NCBI GenBank assembly: GCA_018304285.1
Contig: JAGVWL010000007.1
Location: forward strand, 1 to 13,633
Source of the DNA: Microcaldota archaeon
GTDB taxonomy: Archaea > Micrarchaeota > Micrarchaeia > Norongarragalinales > Norongarragalinaceae
Length of the DNA: 13,633 nt
Direction: 5' to 3'
Under the pieces are notes generated by a model. The model did not search any database. It saw nothing but the letters and a program-made list of their open reading frames with translations, and was not told where the DNA came from. The position numbers were made by a program, and so were the translations under genes. Positions 1-7,154 of this stretch are shown here, piece by piece (the stretch's first letter is position 1; the number at the start of each line of letters is the position of its first letter).

Positions 1-13
1 CTTTTCGCTAGTC

Positions 14-54
14 GCAGAAGGCAAGAAGAAAGTTCAAATAATTTTGCCTTCTGC
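14..54. repeat. 11-bp perfect inverted repeat (hairpin)
   Basis: GCAGAAGGCAA at 14-24 is perfectly complementary to TTGCCTTCTGC at 44-54, with a 19-base A-rich spacer; a G-U and an A-U pair can extend the stem inward. It lies just after a possible stop codon at 9-11 and directly before TATAAA at 55-60. It could be a 3' end structure of an upstream transcript or an operator. No T-run follows it, so a simple intrinsic terminator is not obvious. Confidence 0.55.
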
Positions 55-116
55 TATAAACTACAAAGCTCGGGCAAAGCCAACGCGCCGAAAAGGGAGT
101 TTCAAAAAGGAAACCC

Positions 117-126
117 CTATTAATTT
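117..126 (+). promoter_or_regulatory. Possible TATA box for the first glycosyltransferase gene
   Basis: The AT-rich stretch CTATTAATTT stands about 43 bases before the ATG at 165. With the usual archaeal spacing it would place the transcript start near 148, giving a short leader. No Shine-Dalgarno is visible in that leader. TATAAA at 55-60 is an alternative box. Confidence 0.35.
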
Positions 127-164
127 GAAACGTGTAGCACAAACGATAACAGCGTGCTTTCAAC

Positions 165-1262
165 ATGGTCGCAGTCTGTTTCGTTTCCAACAAGCCGAAG
201 AGCCTTGCAGCAGCGCTCGACGCGTTCAAAGAGCAGTTCGAGCACGAAACGCTCGTAGTCGTAGACACTGCCGGAACCCATTCGGAAAACAAGCGCGCGT
301 TTGAAAAAGCCAAGGCGAAAAAGAAAATCCACCTGGAGCAAACGCAGCTGGAGAAAACAAGCAGCATAGCTTTCGGGGAAGGGTATGGAAAAGCGCGCAA
401 CGCCGCCCTCTACGTTTCAGCGGTGCTGAACGAAGACTGCGTTTTTTTCGACGACGACACCACGCCCGAAAACGAGTGCGTCGAATTGTTCGAAGGGTTT
501 TTCACCAAGGGAAAGAAAATCGTGGCGGGAAAATACCTGGGGCACAACGAGCACGACGCGCAAAGCCTTTTCGTAGAACTGTGCGCCGTGCTGAAGGAAT
601 ACGCTGACGGCATCATACCCAAGGACGACGCCCTCGCATTCTCGGCATCCACCATCGGCGGAATCGGCAGGAAGAGCACGAGCATCAACCTGAAGAAAGG
701 CCTCGTTGGAGGGTGCATGGGCGTGAACGCAGAAACTGTGCGGGAGTACTGCTTCATGCCAACGGCATACCACTCCGAAATCCCGGCTTTCGAGCTTCTC
801 GCGCAGCATTACGCGGGAAGGAATTCAGTGTACAACGGCTACACTTCCGACGAGCCCCCAATAGCATTCCACTACCACTCGGAAAAAACGCAAGACAGGC
901 TTTCACATGCTCTCGAACAGGAAGGGAAAGGGCGGGTGGTGGCGATGTGCATAAGCGAATTGATTTCAGGCGGAAGGCAGGCCATCGGGGAAAAGGAAGC
1001 GCTTGAACTTTCGTCGGAAAAAGCGGAGGAGTACTGGAAGAAAGTGTGCTTCACGTACGTGCACGACAAAAACACTTCATCCGATTTGCTGGGCGCGGCG
1101 CAAGAACTCGGCGTAATGCGCGATTTCGACGAGTTTTACGAACTCTCGCCCAAAAACTTCGTCCCCTCGGCCGCCGAAACCCGGAAAGCCATCGACAGCT
1201 TTTTCCAAGCGCAGGAACAATGGGCGAAGCTCGTGTCGAAAGCGAAAGGCAAACTGCCTTAG
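165..1262 (+). CDS. Putative GT-A-fold glycosyltransferase (paralog 1)
   Basis: 365 aa, no signal peptide or membrane segment, so probably cytoplasmic or peripheral. The N-terminus (VAVCFVSNKP, then VVVDTAGTHS near 31-40) has the alternating strand/loop pattern of a nucleotide-sugar-binding Rossmann-like half. A G-Y-G-K-A-R-N motif (about 73-79) precedes FFDDDTTP (94-101), which looks like the DxD metal site of GT-A enzymes. GLVGGCMGV (179-187) resembles the acceptor-side glycine motif of family-2-like transferases. The C-terminal third is helical and charged. Its closest relative in the window is the gene at 1640-2704, which shares the YG-x-x-RN, FFDDDTTP, KIV-x-GKYL and VGG-x-x-G motifs in the same order. 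Donor and acceptor cannot be told from sequence. The genes that follow suggest glycan addition to envelope proteins or lipids. The start is the first ATG of the frame; no strong ribosome binding site is seen. Confidence 0.7.
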   Translation: MVAVCFVSNKPKSLAAALDAFKEQFEHETLVVVDTAGTHSENKRAFEKAKAKKKIHLEQTQLEKTSSIAFGEGYGKARNAALYVSAVLNEDCVFFDDDTTPENECVELFEGFFTKGKKIVAGKYLGHNEHDAQSLFVELCAVLKEYADGIIPKDDALAFSASTIGGIGRKSTSINLKKGLVGGCMGVNAETVREYCFMPTAYHSEIPAFELLAQHYAGRNSVYNGYTSDEPPIAFHYHSEKTQDRLSHALEQEGKGRVVAMCISELISGGRQAIGEKEALELSSEKAEEYWKKVCFTYVHDKNTSSDLLGAAQELGVMRDFDEFYELSPKNFVPSAAETRKAIDSFFQAQEQWAKLVSKAKGKLP

Positions 1263-1295
1263 AAGCATGACGGAAAGCGATTACCGGAAGCGCAA

Positions 1296-1305
1296 TCTTT
1301 TTAAG
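1296..1305 (+). promoter_or_regulatory. Probable TATA box of the histone gene
   Basis: TCTTTTTAAG matches the TTTTTAA-type boxes seen upstream of other genes here. With a 27-bp offset the transcript would start near 1328, giving a leader of about 60 nt with a Shine-Dalgarno before the histone ATG. A second AT-rich run (AAAATATTC, 1312-1320) is an alternative. Confidence 0.5.
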
Positions 1306-1388
1306 CATTCCAAAATATTCTTCTACTCCGCTCAACGGTGGGTAAACAATTCATACACGACAAAAACAACTCAGGGGTGGGCTTTCAT

Positions 1389-1589
1389 ATGGCTATATTA
1401 CCGGTTGCTCCAGTAGAACGTATAATACGCAAGGCGGGCGCGGACCGCGTTTCGCCTGACGCTGCCGCCGCTTTGGCGGAAATACTCGAAGACTCGGGAA
1501 TCAAAATTTCGCAGAAAGCCGTGCAGTTCTCCAAGCACGCCGGCCGGAAGACTGTAACGTCGGAAGACGTCAAGCTCGCATCGCGATAG
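1389..1589 (+). CDS. Archaeal histone (HMf-type)
   Basis: 66 aa, the usual length of a single-fold archaeal histone that dimerises and wraps DNA into tetramers or longer hypernucleosomes. Helix 1 begins at PVERIIRKAG, followed by loop residues ADRVS. The long central helix spans about residues 24-49, then comes loop 2 with the hallmark RKT, and helix 3 is SEDVKLA. The signature HAGRKTVTSEDVKLA is essentially that of HMfB. There is no tail. The frame is open upstream to a GTG at 1338, but ATG 1389 is chosen because it gives the family N-terminus (M-x-x-LPVAPVERI) and has GGTG at 1376-1379, nine bases upstream. It is a monocistronic unit with its own TATA box and terminator, sitting between two glycosyltransferase paralogs. 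Confidence 0.96.
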   Translation: MAILPVAPVERIIRKAGADRVSPDAAAALAEILEDSGIKISQKAVQFSKHAGRKTVTSEDVKLASR

Positions 1590-1594
1590 GATAA

Positions 1595-1623
1595 AGAAGG
1601 CTGCAAAGCCTTTTCTTTTTCTT
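1595..1623 (+). terminator. Hairpin plus T-rich terminator after the histone gene
   Basis: AAGGCT (1597-1602) pairs with AGCCTT (1607-1612) around a GCAA tetraloop of the stable GNRA class, and two further pairs (G-U, A-U) extend the stem outward. The 3' arm runs into a T-rich tract (TTTTCTTTTTCTTT). It lies six bases after the histone stop and should end that transcript. Archaea terminate mainly on the T-tract, so the hairpin may be auxiliary. Confidence 0.65.
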
Positions 1624-1639
1624 TCAACGCTATTTTTTC

Positions 1640-2704
1640 ATGGCGACGCTCGTTTGCTTCATTTCCAACAGCCCCGAAAACCTCGAGCTCTCGCTCTACC
1701 CGCATTCCGCCAATTTCACCGCGGACACGCGCGTGCTCATCCTCGACACGCACTCCACGCACGAAAAAAACGCTGCCATCGCAAGAGAGTTCAACGCAAT
1801 CCACGTTTCCGAAGAAGACTTCAAGGAAAAAGCGAAGGACGAATTCAAGCCGCTGTTCCAAGGGCGTTACGGCGGCAACCGCAACATATGCCTGTATTAC
1901 GCGTTCAAGGAAAATGCGAACGCAGTGTTTTTCGACGACGATACCACGCCTTGCGCAAACCCCGTCGCGCAGTACGAAAAGCTTTTCGCGGAAGGAAGGA
2001 AAATCGTGGTCGGGAAATACTTGCGCCACGCTGCCGGCGCGCAGCAGATGATAAAAGAACTCGTGGAAACGGCCTGCGCTTACGGCGACAAGGAAATGGC
2101 GAAGGAAAAAGCCCAGGAAAAACTGTGGGAATTGTTCGCAGGGATGCCTTCCGAGGCAAGCGCTGTTCCGAGGGGAATGGGAATGGTCGGCGGAAACGCG
2201 GGAATACATTTTGAAGCGCTAAGGCAATACTGCTTTTTCCCGACCGACTACCGCGTTGAAGACGGCACTTACGCCACGCTCGCGCACGAATTCGTAGGCG
2301 AAGAGCCGTTCAACAGCGAAGGCAATCCTGCCGTTTTTCATAACAAGCGCCCGCGGGCGAATGCGCTGCTGGAAAACCTCGACAACGAATTGAAGGGAAA
2401 CGTGATAGCGTTATGCGTGAAAGATTCTTTCGAGGAAAACGAGCTGAGCATGGACACGCTGGAGGAAAAGATTGCGCGCAACGCTTCCCTCGCGTTCAAG
2501 GCGTTCAACCTCGATTACTTGCAGTACAAGCAAAGGCAGAAGGGGGTTTTGGAAAAAGCGCGGGAACTGGGCTTTGAAAAGGAATTCGCGTTCCTGCTTT
2601 CGCTCGACGAAAAAAGCTTCGCGCCCTCGCCGGAAGAAGTGAAGAGGAAAATGGCGTTGTTCGCATACGCGCAGGAAAACTGGGAAAACGCGTTGAAAGA
2701 ATGA
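1640..2704 (+). CDS. Putative GT-A-fold glycosyltransferase (paralog 2)
   Basis: 354 aa, soluble, and clearly related to the gene at 165-1262. Shared elements in order are the N-terminal strand (TLVCFISNSPE, compare VAVCFVSNKPK), the second strand with ILDTHSTHEKN, RYGGNRN (76-82), FFDDDTTP (97-104), KIVVGKYLRH, GMVGGNAGI (181-189) and a helical C-terminal segment with a K-x-F-x-PS motif. The DDD run is the likely Mn/Mg-nucleotide-sugar site of a GT-A enzyme. Length and motif spacing match paralog 1, so both are probably intact and active, perhaps acting in successive steps of one glycan. ATG 1640 begins right after a T-run with no Shine-Dalgarno. The promoter is unclear because it would fall inside the histone terminator. 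A GT-C-like membrane protein gene follows after 26 bases, probably in the same transcript. Confidence 0.7.
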   Translation: MATLVCFISNSPENLELSLYPHSANFTADTRVLILDTHSTHEKNAAIAREFNAIHVSEEDFKEKAKDEFKPLFQGRYGGNRNICLYYAFKENANAVFFDDDTTPCANPVAQYEKLFAEGRKIVVGKYLRHAAGAQQMIKELVETACAYGDKEMAKEKAQEKLWELFAGMPSEASAVPRGMGMVGGNAGIHFEALRQYCFFPTDYRVEDGTYATLAHEFVGEEPFNSEGNPAVFHNKRPRANALLENLDNELKGNVIALCVKDSFEENELSMDTLEEKIARNASLAFKAFNLDYLQYKQRQKGVLEKARELGFEKEFAFLLSLDEKSFAPSPEEVKRKMALFAYAQENWENALKE

Positions 2705-2730
2705 AATAGCAGGAAAAAGGGTCACAACTC

Positions 2731-4503
2731 ATGCTCTTGGCAATAGCGTTTTTGGTTGCTGCCGGTGCGGCGGGCCTCGCCGCAAGCAGGAAGTTCGGCA
2801 CGCAAAACAGGATCGCTTATGCGATTCCCCTTGCAATAGTCTTCTCGACGTGGGCGGTATTCGCGCTTTCGCTTGCCCTGGGGCTGAATGCGGCAAGCGT
2901 CGGCGCAGCAACCGCGATACTGCTTGCTTTCGCTTGGCTTAACGGAAAAAAGCAGGAGAAACGGGGGGAGAAAACATTCGCGGGCCTTTTGGACCGCGAA
3001 ATGCTTCCGCTCGCAATTATTTCGCTCGCGTTCTTCCTCGCAATCAACTTTGCAATGTTCCACTACGACGCGCGCGGCGCAGTGGAAGGGTATTCGACCG
3101 ACTTTGGGTTTCACAAAAGCGTAATCTCTTCGCTTGCGAACGGCAATTTTCCGCCCGAACACCCCCTTTTCTCCGGCCGCCTCCTTTCGTATTACTACTT
3201 CATGCACTTGTTCACCGCTACGCTCGCCATCGGCGGGTTTTCACTGCAATACGCGGTAATAACAGCCAACAGCCTCGCCGGAATCGCGGTAACCCTGCTT
3301 TTGTTCATGCTCGCCAAAACAGCGTTCCCGAAAGAATCGAAAAACAAGCTTTTCGCCTACGCCGCAATCGCACTCGTCCTGCTGAACGGAAACCTTTCGT
3401 TCCTGGAAATGCTGCAGAACAACGCGCTCAACATCCAAAGCATAATGCAACACGCGGAATTCACCGACCTGAAGCAGACGGCATTCCCCTTCCTCAATTT
3501 CCTCAGCGCCCACTTGCTCGTTACTCCCTACATCATAGGATTCGCAGTGCTCCTCATTGCCGTGAAAAAAATCCTGGAAGGGGAATTCGAAAAAGCCGCG
3601 ATAATCGGCCTGCTGCCCCTGTTCAACTTTTTCGCGTTCCTTGCGGGCATAGTGCTTCTCGGCGCGCACGCGTGGTGGGAGAAAAAAGCGCGAAAACCAT
3701 TCGCAGTTGCGCTCGCCCTCTCCATCCCCCAGATGGCGTATTATCTGGCAACGCGCGAAGGCCCGTCGGTATTCCTCCGCTTAGGCTGGCTTGCGCCCTC
3801 GCAAGACGCCGTTTCAATCGCGGTCTTTTGGCTGCAAAACCTCGGCTTGTATATTGCGGTGGGCGCAATCGGCTATCATTACGCAAGCGACAAAATGAAG
3901 AGGATGTTCATCGCGTCCGCCCCCCTCTTCATCATAGGCAACGTTTTCATTTTCGCGCCCTTCGCATGGGACAACGTGAAACTCTTCCTCTTCTTTTTCG
4001 CAGTCCTCGCCATCCTTTCGGCGCTGGGACTGAAAAAAATCTCCGAAAAAACCCACCCGGCATTCGCAACCGCGATTTTCATCGCCATGGTCTTGACCGG
4101 CATTTTCAGCATAGCCACAGTCGCGGCCAATTCAAACTCCACGATTTACGATTCTTTCGACATGAAAACATGCGCATGGATTGAGGAAAACACGCCCCAA
4201 AACGCGCTGTTCCTCACCGACGGGCAGCACACTTGCGTTTTCGCAATTGCCGGCCGCAAAGTATTTTTGGGGGATTTGGAGTGGATGCAAACGCACGGCA
4301 TCGATTACGCAAGCCAGCTGCGTGAAAACAACGCCATGCTCGCGGGCGATTGCCCGCTTGTAAAGAAAAACAAAATCGGCTACATCTACCTGGAAGGCTA
4401 CGGCGGGAGGCACGCGACGGTGAATGAAACGTTTTTAAGAGAAAACGCGGAAATCGTTTATAGCCAAGACGGCAGGACGGTCTACAAAACCTCTTGCCAG
4501 TGA
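2731..4503 (+). CDS. Multi-pass membrane protein, GT-C-like glycosyltransferase (DUF2298/PMT-like)
   Basis: 590 aa with about eleven or twelve hydrophobic segments, the first four before residue 110 (roughly 1-19, 30-50, 55-70, 91-109). After the segment ending near 110, a loop with acidic residues (HYDAR near 111-115, YSTDFGFHKS 121-130) leads into an ER/GxLLSYYYF stretch (150-157). A first external loop with essential Asp/Glu and an aromatic run of this type is typical of GT-C transferases that use lipid-linked sugars, such as the DUF2298 and PMT/ArnT-like families. The last 115 residues, after the final membrane span, form a soluble, probably external domain. Upstream AAGGGT (2717-2722) is a plausible ribosome binding site eight bases before ATG 2731. 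The gene follows a GT-A gene and precedes a secreted glycoprotein candidate, consistent with envelope glycan transfer. The exact family needs a profile search. Confidence 0.6.
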   Translation: MLLAIAFLVAAGAAGLAASRKFGTQNRIAYAIPLAIVFSTWAVFALSLALGLNAASVGAATAILLAFAWLNGKKQEKRGEKTFAGLLDREMLPLAIISLAFFLAINFAMFHYDARGAVEGYSTDFGFHKSVISSLANGNFPPEHPLFSGRLLSYYYFMHLFTATLAIGGFSLQYAVITANSLAGIAVTLLLFMLAKTAFPKESKNKLFAYAAIALVLLNGNLSFLEMLQNNALNIQSIMQHAEFTDLKQTAFPFLNFLSAHLLVTPYIIGFAVLLIAVKKILEGEFEKAAIIGLLPLFNFFAFLAGIVLLGAHAWWEKKARKPFAVALALSIPQMAYYLATREGPSVFLRLGWLAPSQDAVSIAVFWLQNLGLYIAVGAIGYHYASDKMKRMFIASAPLFIIGNVFIFAPFAWDNVKLFLFFFAVLAILSALGLKKISEKTHPAFATAIFIAMVLTGIFSIATVAANSNSTIYDSFDMKTCAWIEENTPQNALFLTDGQHTCVFAIAGRKVFLGDLEWMQTHGIDYASQLRENNAMLAGDCPLVKKNKIGYIYLEGYGGRHATVNETFLRENAEIVYSQDGRTVYKTSCQ

Positions 4504-4530
4504 AGGAACCCCGGAGTTTGAAAAACCCGG

Positions 4531-6687
4531 TTGAAAAAAATCTTTTTGCTTTTTCTGCTCTCAAGCTTCGCCCTAGCCGGAAGCACGGGCTTTCTCCATC
4601 CGACGGAATTCTATTCCGGCGCGCAAAACAGGCACGGCACCACGCCTGCGAATGCCATAGACAGAAGCGTGGGCGACTGCGGGACCGGAAGCACGTTCTG
4701 GTCTTTCGTCTCGCAGCTGGGGGGAGGGGCTGAGTTTTACTACCAATTCAACGATTCCATCCGAACCACCCGCATTTCAATCCAATCGTGCAGCACGGGC
4801 TTCAAGGACTTCGTGGCGAAAAAAGCGGACGGCAATTACGAGACAGCATACAGCATAGGCAATACCGGCCCGAATACCGGCGCAAGCGGAACGCTGCAAG
4901 GCAATTTCATACAGCAGGACGGGCGCGTGGTGATAGGAGTGCTCAACAGGAAGGCGGACGTCGAACATTATTTGAACGACATCGCGTTCGAAATAGACTA
5001 CGAGCCGCTCAACTCGCCCCCGTCCGCGCCGCAAATCCTTTCCCCGGCGCAAAACCAAACGCTCGACGAGGGCGTGCGCATTTCCTGGAGCGCGGCGCAA
5101 GACCCCGACAACGACACGCTTTCCTATTTTTTGCAGTATTCCTCCGACTCGCTATCGTGGCAAAACATCACGGCCGCAGAATGCTGTGAAAACGAGTGGA
5201 ACGGCGCAGGCGGGCTGGAAGAAGGAAGCGCATTCGTTTCGGTCAAGGCGTTCGACGGAAGGCAATACGGGGAAGCGGCGGTTGTAAGCGTGAACATCAA
5301 ACACGCCTACTACACGCCGCCGGTACAGCAAGATGCGCTCGCGGGCGCGGATGTGGAATGGCGCGCCGGAATTTCGGGAAGCGGCACGAGGAATTGCGCT
5401 TACGCCCTGCCGCAAGACGCACTGCGCGCGGAAATACGCGATTCTGCCAATAGCACGATTGCATTCCAAAACAATTCAAACACGCTCGCGTGGGAATGCA
5501 ATCTAGCCGCAGGAAACCAAACGCTTTCTTACTTAACGCCGGCAGTGGTTTTGAACGAAACCAGGTGGGTTCAAAATCACGAAGAGCAAAGCACTTCGGC
5601 AAGACAGTTTTTGTCGGGAACGCAGGAATTCGCAAACCCCTCGCTGCACGATTACGGCAGGATTCATGCGGCCACGGCGTGCCCCCAAAACCTTTCCTGC
5701 ACGCCGTCCGAAATCGAAATCCCGTTTTTGGCTGCAGGAGGGGAATTCTATGCGACGGTCCAAGCCGAAGGCGACGGCATTTACGAAAGCGAGTCGGAAG
5801 AACAAAACGCACACTATTACAACAAAACAATCCTCGTGGAAAACGCGCTGCTCGCGTTTTACAACGTTTCCTTTGAAACGGCGATTCCGCAGAATCTCGC
5901 CGGAATAATTGCAATTGCAACGAGCGGCAACGCCAGCCTGGAAATCCAATCGCTCAACCATAGCAGCGGGAGGGTGTTTTTCACGCTTGCATTTCTCCCG
6001 GAGGGAACGGCCGAAATCGCAGTTTCGGGCACGCTGGAAACAGTGCAAACGAACTGCACGGACGGCGGATGCGGAGAAAACTGCATTGGGGAAAATTGCA
6101 CGCAGCAAGAAACGCCGGAAAACACGCTTCCTTCGGTGGCTCCGACAGCATCTCCTGCGCCCTATGCAACAATCTCGCCAACTGCAGCACCCTCGCTTGC
6201 GGCCGAACCAAAAAGAACCTATGCGGACGTTGGCGAAAGCATTCCTAACTCCGCAAGCACAACGCCCTCGCGCAAGCCGGGCAGCATTACCGCCCTTGCA
6301 GCCGCCCGAAACGATTTCCAGTATGCCCTCCCCGCGGCAATGCTTGCCGCTTCACTCGCCATTGCATGGCACTACAAGCTCTTGCGCAAGCGGATTTCCA
6401 TCGCGCGGAAAACTTCCGAAAGCGGGAGAGTGACGTTGGAAGTCAAAAGCAGCCTGCGCCTTGAAAGCGCCAGGCTTGCGCAAATGGTTCCGGAAAACTC
6501 CGCACGCGCGTTTTCCCCTATTCCAAAAGTAAGGGAAACGGTCACGGGCGACTTGCTGGAATGGAATTTGGGCGAAATGCGCGAAAACGCGATTGCAAGC
6601 GTACAATTCGAATGCCACGAAAAACTCAAGCCCGCGCGCCTGGAAGCGAAAACGCAAGACGGAAAAACCGTGCGCGCCGAAGGATGA
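4531..6687 (+). CDS. Large secreted, membrane-anchored surface protein with FN3-like domain
   Basis: 718 aa. The TTG start is chosen because it opens directly into a signal peptide (KKIFLLFLLSSFALA, cut near residue 16). Residues about 20-158 form a cysteine-containing beta domain whose pattern (conserved AID, W/F-rich strands, then a 'DGNY' turn) resembles galactose-binding/discoidin-like sandwiches. Residues about 163-257 look like a fibronectin-III or cadherin-type repeat (SPPSAPQILSP, SYFLQYSSD). Further beta-rich regions follow, then a Cys-rich patch and a Pro/Ala/Thr linker (about 510-590). A single membrane helix lies near 598-615, followed by Arg/Lys, so a roughly 100-aa C-terminal beta domain is predicted on the cytoplasmic side. 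At least 15 N-x-S/T sequons occur in the outer part, making it a likely substrate for the upstream glycosyltransferases. It starts 27 bases after the GT-C gene. Specific function is unknown. Confidence 0.7.
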   Translation: MKKIFLLFLLSSFALAGSTGFLHPTEFYSGAQNRHGTTPANAIDRSVGDCGTGSTFWSFVSQLGGGAEFYYQFNDSIRTTRISIQSCSTGFKDFVAKKADGNYETAYSIGNTGPNTGASGTLQGNFIQQDGRVVIGVLNRKADVEHYLNDIAFEIDYEPLNSPPSAPQILSPAQNQTLDEGVRISWSAAQDPDNDTLSYFLQYSSDSLSWQNITAAECCENEWNGAGGLEEGSAFVSVKAFDGRQYGEAAVVSVNIKHAYYTPPVQQDALAGADVEWRAGISGSGTRNCAYALPQDALRAEIRDSANSTIAFQNNSNTLAWECNLAAGNQTLSYLTPAVVLNETRWVQNHEEQSTSARQFLSGTQEFANPSLHDYGRIHAATACPQNLSCTPSEIEIPFLAAGGEFYATVQAEGDGIYESESEEQNAHYYNKTILVENALLAFYNVSFETAIPQNLAGIIAIATSGNASLEIQSLNHSSGRVFFTLAFLPEGTAEIAVSGTLETVQTNCTDGGCGENCIGENCTQQETPENTLPSVAPTASPAPYATISPTAAPSLAAEPKRTYADVGESIPNSASTTPSRKPGSITALAAARNDFQYALPAAMLAASLAIAWHYKLLRKRISIARKTSESGRVTLEVKSSLRLESARLAQMVPENSARAFSPIPKVRETVTGDLLEWNLGEMRENAIASVQFECHEKLKPARLEAKTQDGKTVRAEG

Positions 6688-6689
6688 AA

Positions 6690-6698
6690 GCTTAAAAC
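6690..6698 (+). promoter_or_regulatory. TATA box for a leaderless transcript (6721 gene)
   Basis: GCTTAAAAC is centred 27 bases before ATG 6721, so the transcript should begin at or next to the start codon. It lies just after the stop of the preceding gene. Confidence 0.6.
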
Positions 6699-6720
6699 GC
6701 GGGCGCGCGCAATTATTACC

Positions 6721-7032
6721 ATGAAAGTTTTCCATTTCCTGCTTGCAGCAATGCTTGCTGCGCAAACTGCTTTTGCGATCACCGGGCAGGTGGGCGCATA
6801 CGTTATTGCCGCAAGCCCTTCACCCTCGCCAACGCCTTCGCCGACACTCACACCCACGCTAACTAACGAAAGCGGTTTGCTTTCGCCATCGCAACCTGCC
6901 GCAGCTCCAGCGCCGGTCACCGGCCTCGTCACCGCGCAAGAGCTGAGCAAAACCATTTTCGACTGGCTTTCGGGCGCATTAAACGCCATCGCGTCGGCAG
7001 TCAAGCTGCCCTGGGGACTGAAAGCATTTTAA
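6721..7032 (+). CDS. Small secreted protein with Pro/Ser/Thr linker and amphipathic tail
   Basis: 103 aa. A signal peptide (about residues 1-19, ending AQTAFA) is followed by ITGQVGAYVI, a low-complexity PSPSPTPSPTLTPTLT linker, a Pro/Ala-rich stretch, and a C-terminal segment of about 30 residues (from AQELSKTIFDWLSG to KLPWGLKAF). That segment is moderately hydrophobic with two Trp and could be an amphipathic or membrane-seated helix. No known family is recognised. The same kind of S/T/P linker occurs in the lipoproteins downstream, so it may belong to the same surface assembly. The start is fixed by the signal peptide and the well-placed TATA box; no Shine-Dalgarno is needed. A hairpin cluster lies just downstream. 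Confidence 0.6.
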   Translation: MKVFHFLLAAMLAAQTAFAITGQVGAYVIAASPSPSPTPSPTLTPTLTNESGLLSPSQPAAAPAPVTGLVTAQELSKTIFDWLSGALNAIASAVKLPWGLKAF

Positions 7033-7055
7033 TAAAAGTTTTCTCTAGGAAATAA

Positions 7056-7112
7056 TATAGAAGTCGGCCATCCCGCACCTAAAGGCGTGGGTTTTATTTG
7101 CCGACTTCTATA
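7056..7112. repeat. 13-bp perfect inverted repeat enclosing a second hairpin
   Basis: TATAGAAGTCGGC at 7056-7068 is exactly complementary to the copy at 7100-7112. Between the arms, CCCGCACC (7073-7080) pairs with GGCGTGGG (7085-7092) around a TAAA loop, with one A-C mismatch and one G-U pair, and is followed by GTTTTATTT. The inner hairpin plus T-rich tail could terminate the 6721 gene. The nested form also resembles the terminal hairpins of IS200/IS605-type elements, but no transposase is present. It could equally be a structured 5' leader of the lipoprotein gene. Confidence 0.7.
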
Positions 7113-7115
7113 GCT

Positions 7116-7138
7116 GCAGAAATGCATTGCATTTCTGC
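7116..7138. repeat. 23-base near-perfect palindrome before the first lipoprotein gene
   Basis: GCAGAAATGCA (7116-7126) and TGCATTTCTGC (7128-7138) are perfect reverse complements with one base between them. With so small a centre it suits a dimeric DNA-binding regulator better than an RNA loop. It ends 16 bases before the lipoprotein ATG, immediately before the purine-rich ribosome binding region. Confidence 0.7.
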
Positions 7139-7154
7139 ATAAGGAAGGAAAAGC

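Larger units (their letters stand above)
1..164. other. Upstream non-coding stretch with hairpin; possible end of an unseen gene
   Basis: No convincing gene is contained here. In the third forward frame a TAG stop occurs at 9-11, so a gene entering from the left could end there. The other forward frames stay open from the window edge to 123 and to 304, but the latter would overlap the glycosyltransferase gene by about 140 bases and its translation looks like an out-of-frame shadow, so neither is called. The stretch holds a perfect inverted repeat (14-54), a TATA-like hexamer TATAAA at 55-60 and a second AT-rich box near 117-126. Confidence 0.5.

Noticed and set aside
2..304. Forward frame open from the window edge to 304, as a possible upstream gene end
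   Set aside because: It would overlap the glycosyltransferase by about 140 bases, and the overlapping part is Arg/Ala-rich shadow sequence. Another frame stops at 9-11, a more natural gene end.
1338..1388. Longer histone start at GTG 1338
   Set aside because: The added 17 residues have no counterpart in archaeal histones; ATG 1389 has a good ribosome site and gives the canonical N-terminus.
1385..2209. Minus-strand open frame of 274 codons across the histone and second glycosyltransferase genes
   Set aside because: It is antisense to two genes with clear family motifs, has low-complexity Arg/Phe/Val composition and no family resemblance; typical shadow frame in GC-rich DNA.
5297..5920. Minus-strand open frame of 207 codons inside the large surface protein gene
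   Set aside because: Arg/Cys/Phe-rich shadow with no motif; the plus-strand gene is continuous through here.
6372..7004. Minus-strand open frame of 210 codons opposite the surface-protein end and the small secreted gene
   Set aside because: Its Gly/Val/Glu-rich stretch is just the complement of the Pro/Ser/Thr linker; both plus-strand genes have signal peptides or membrane anchors.
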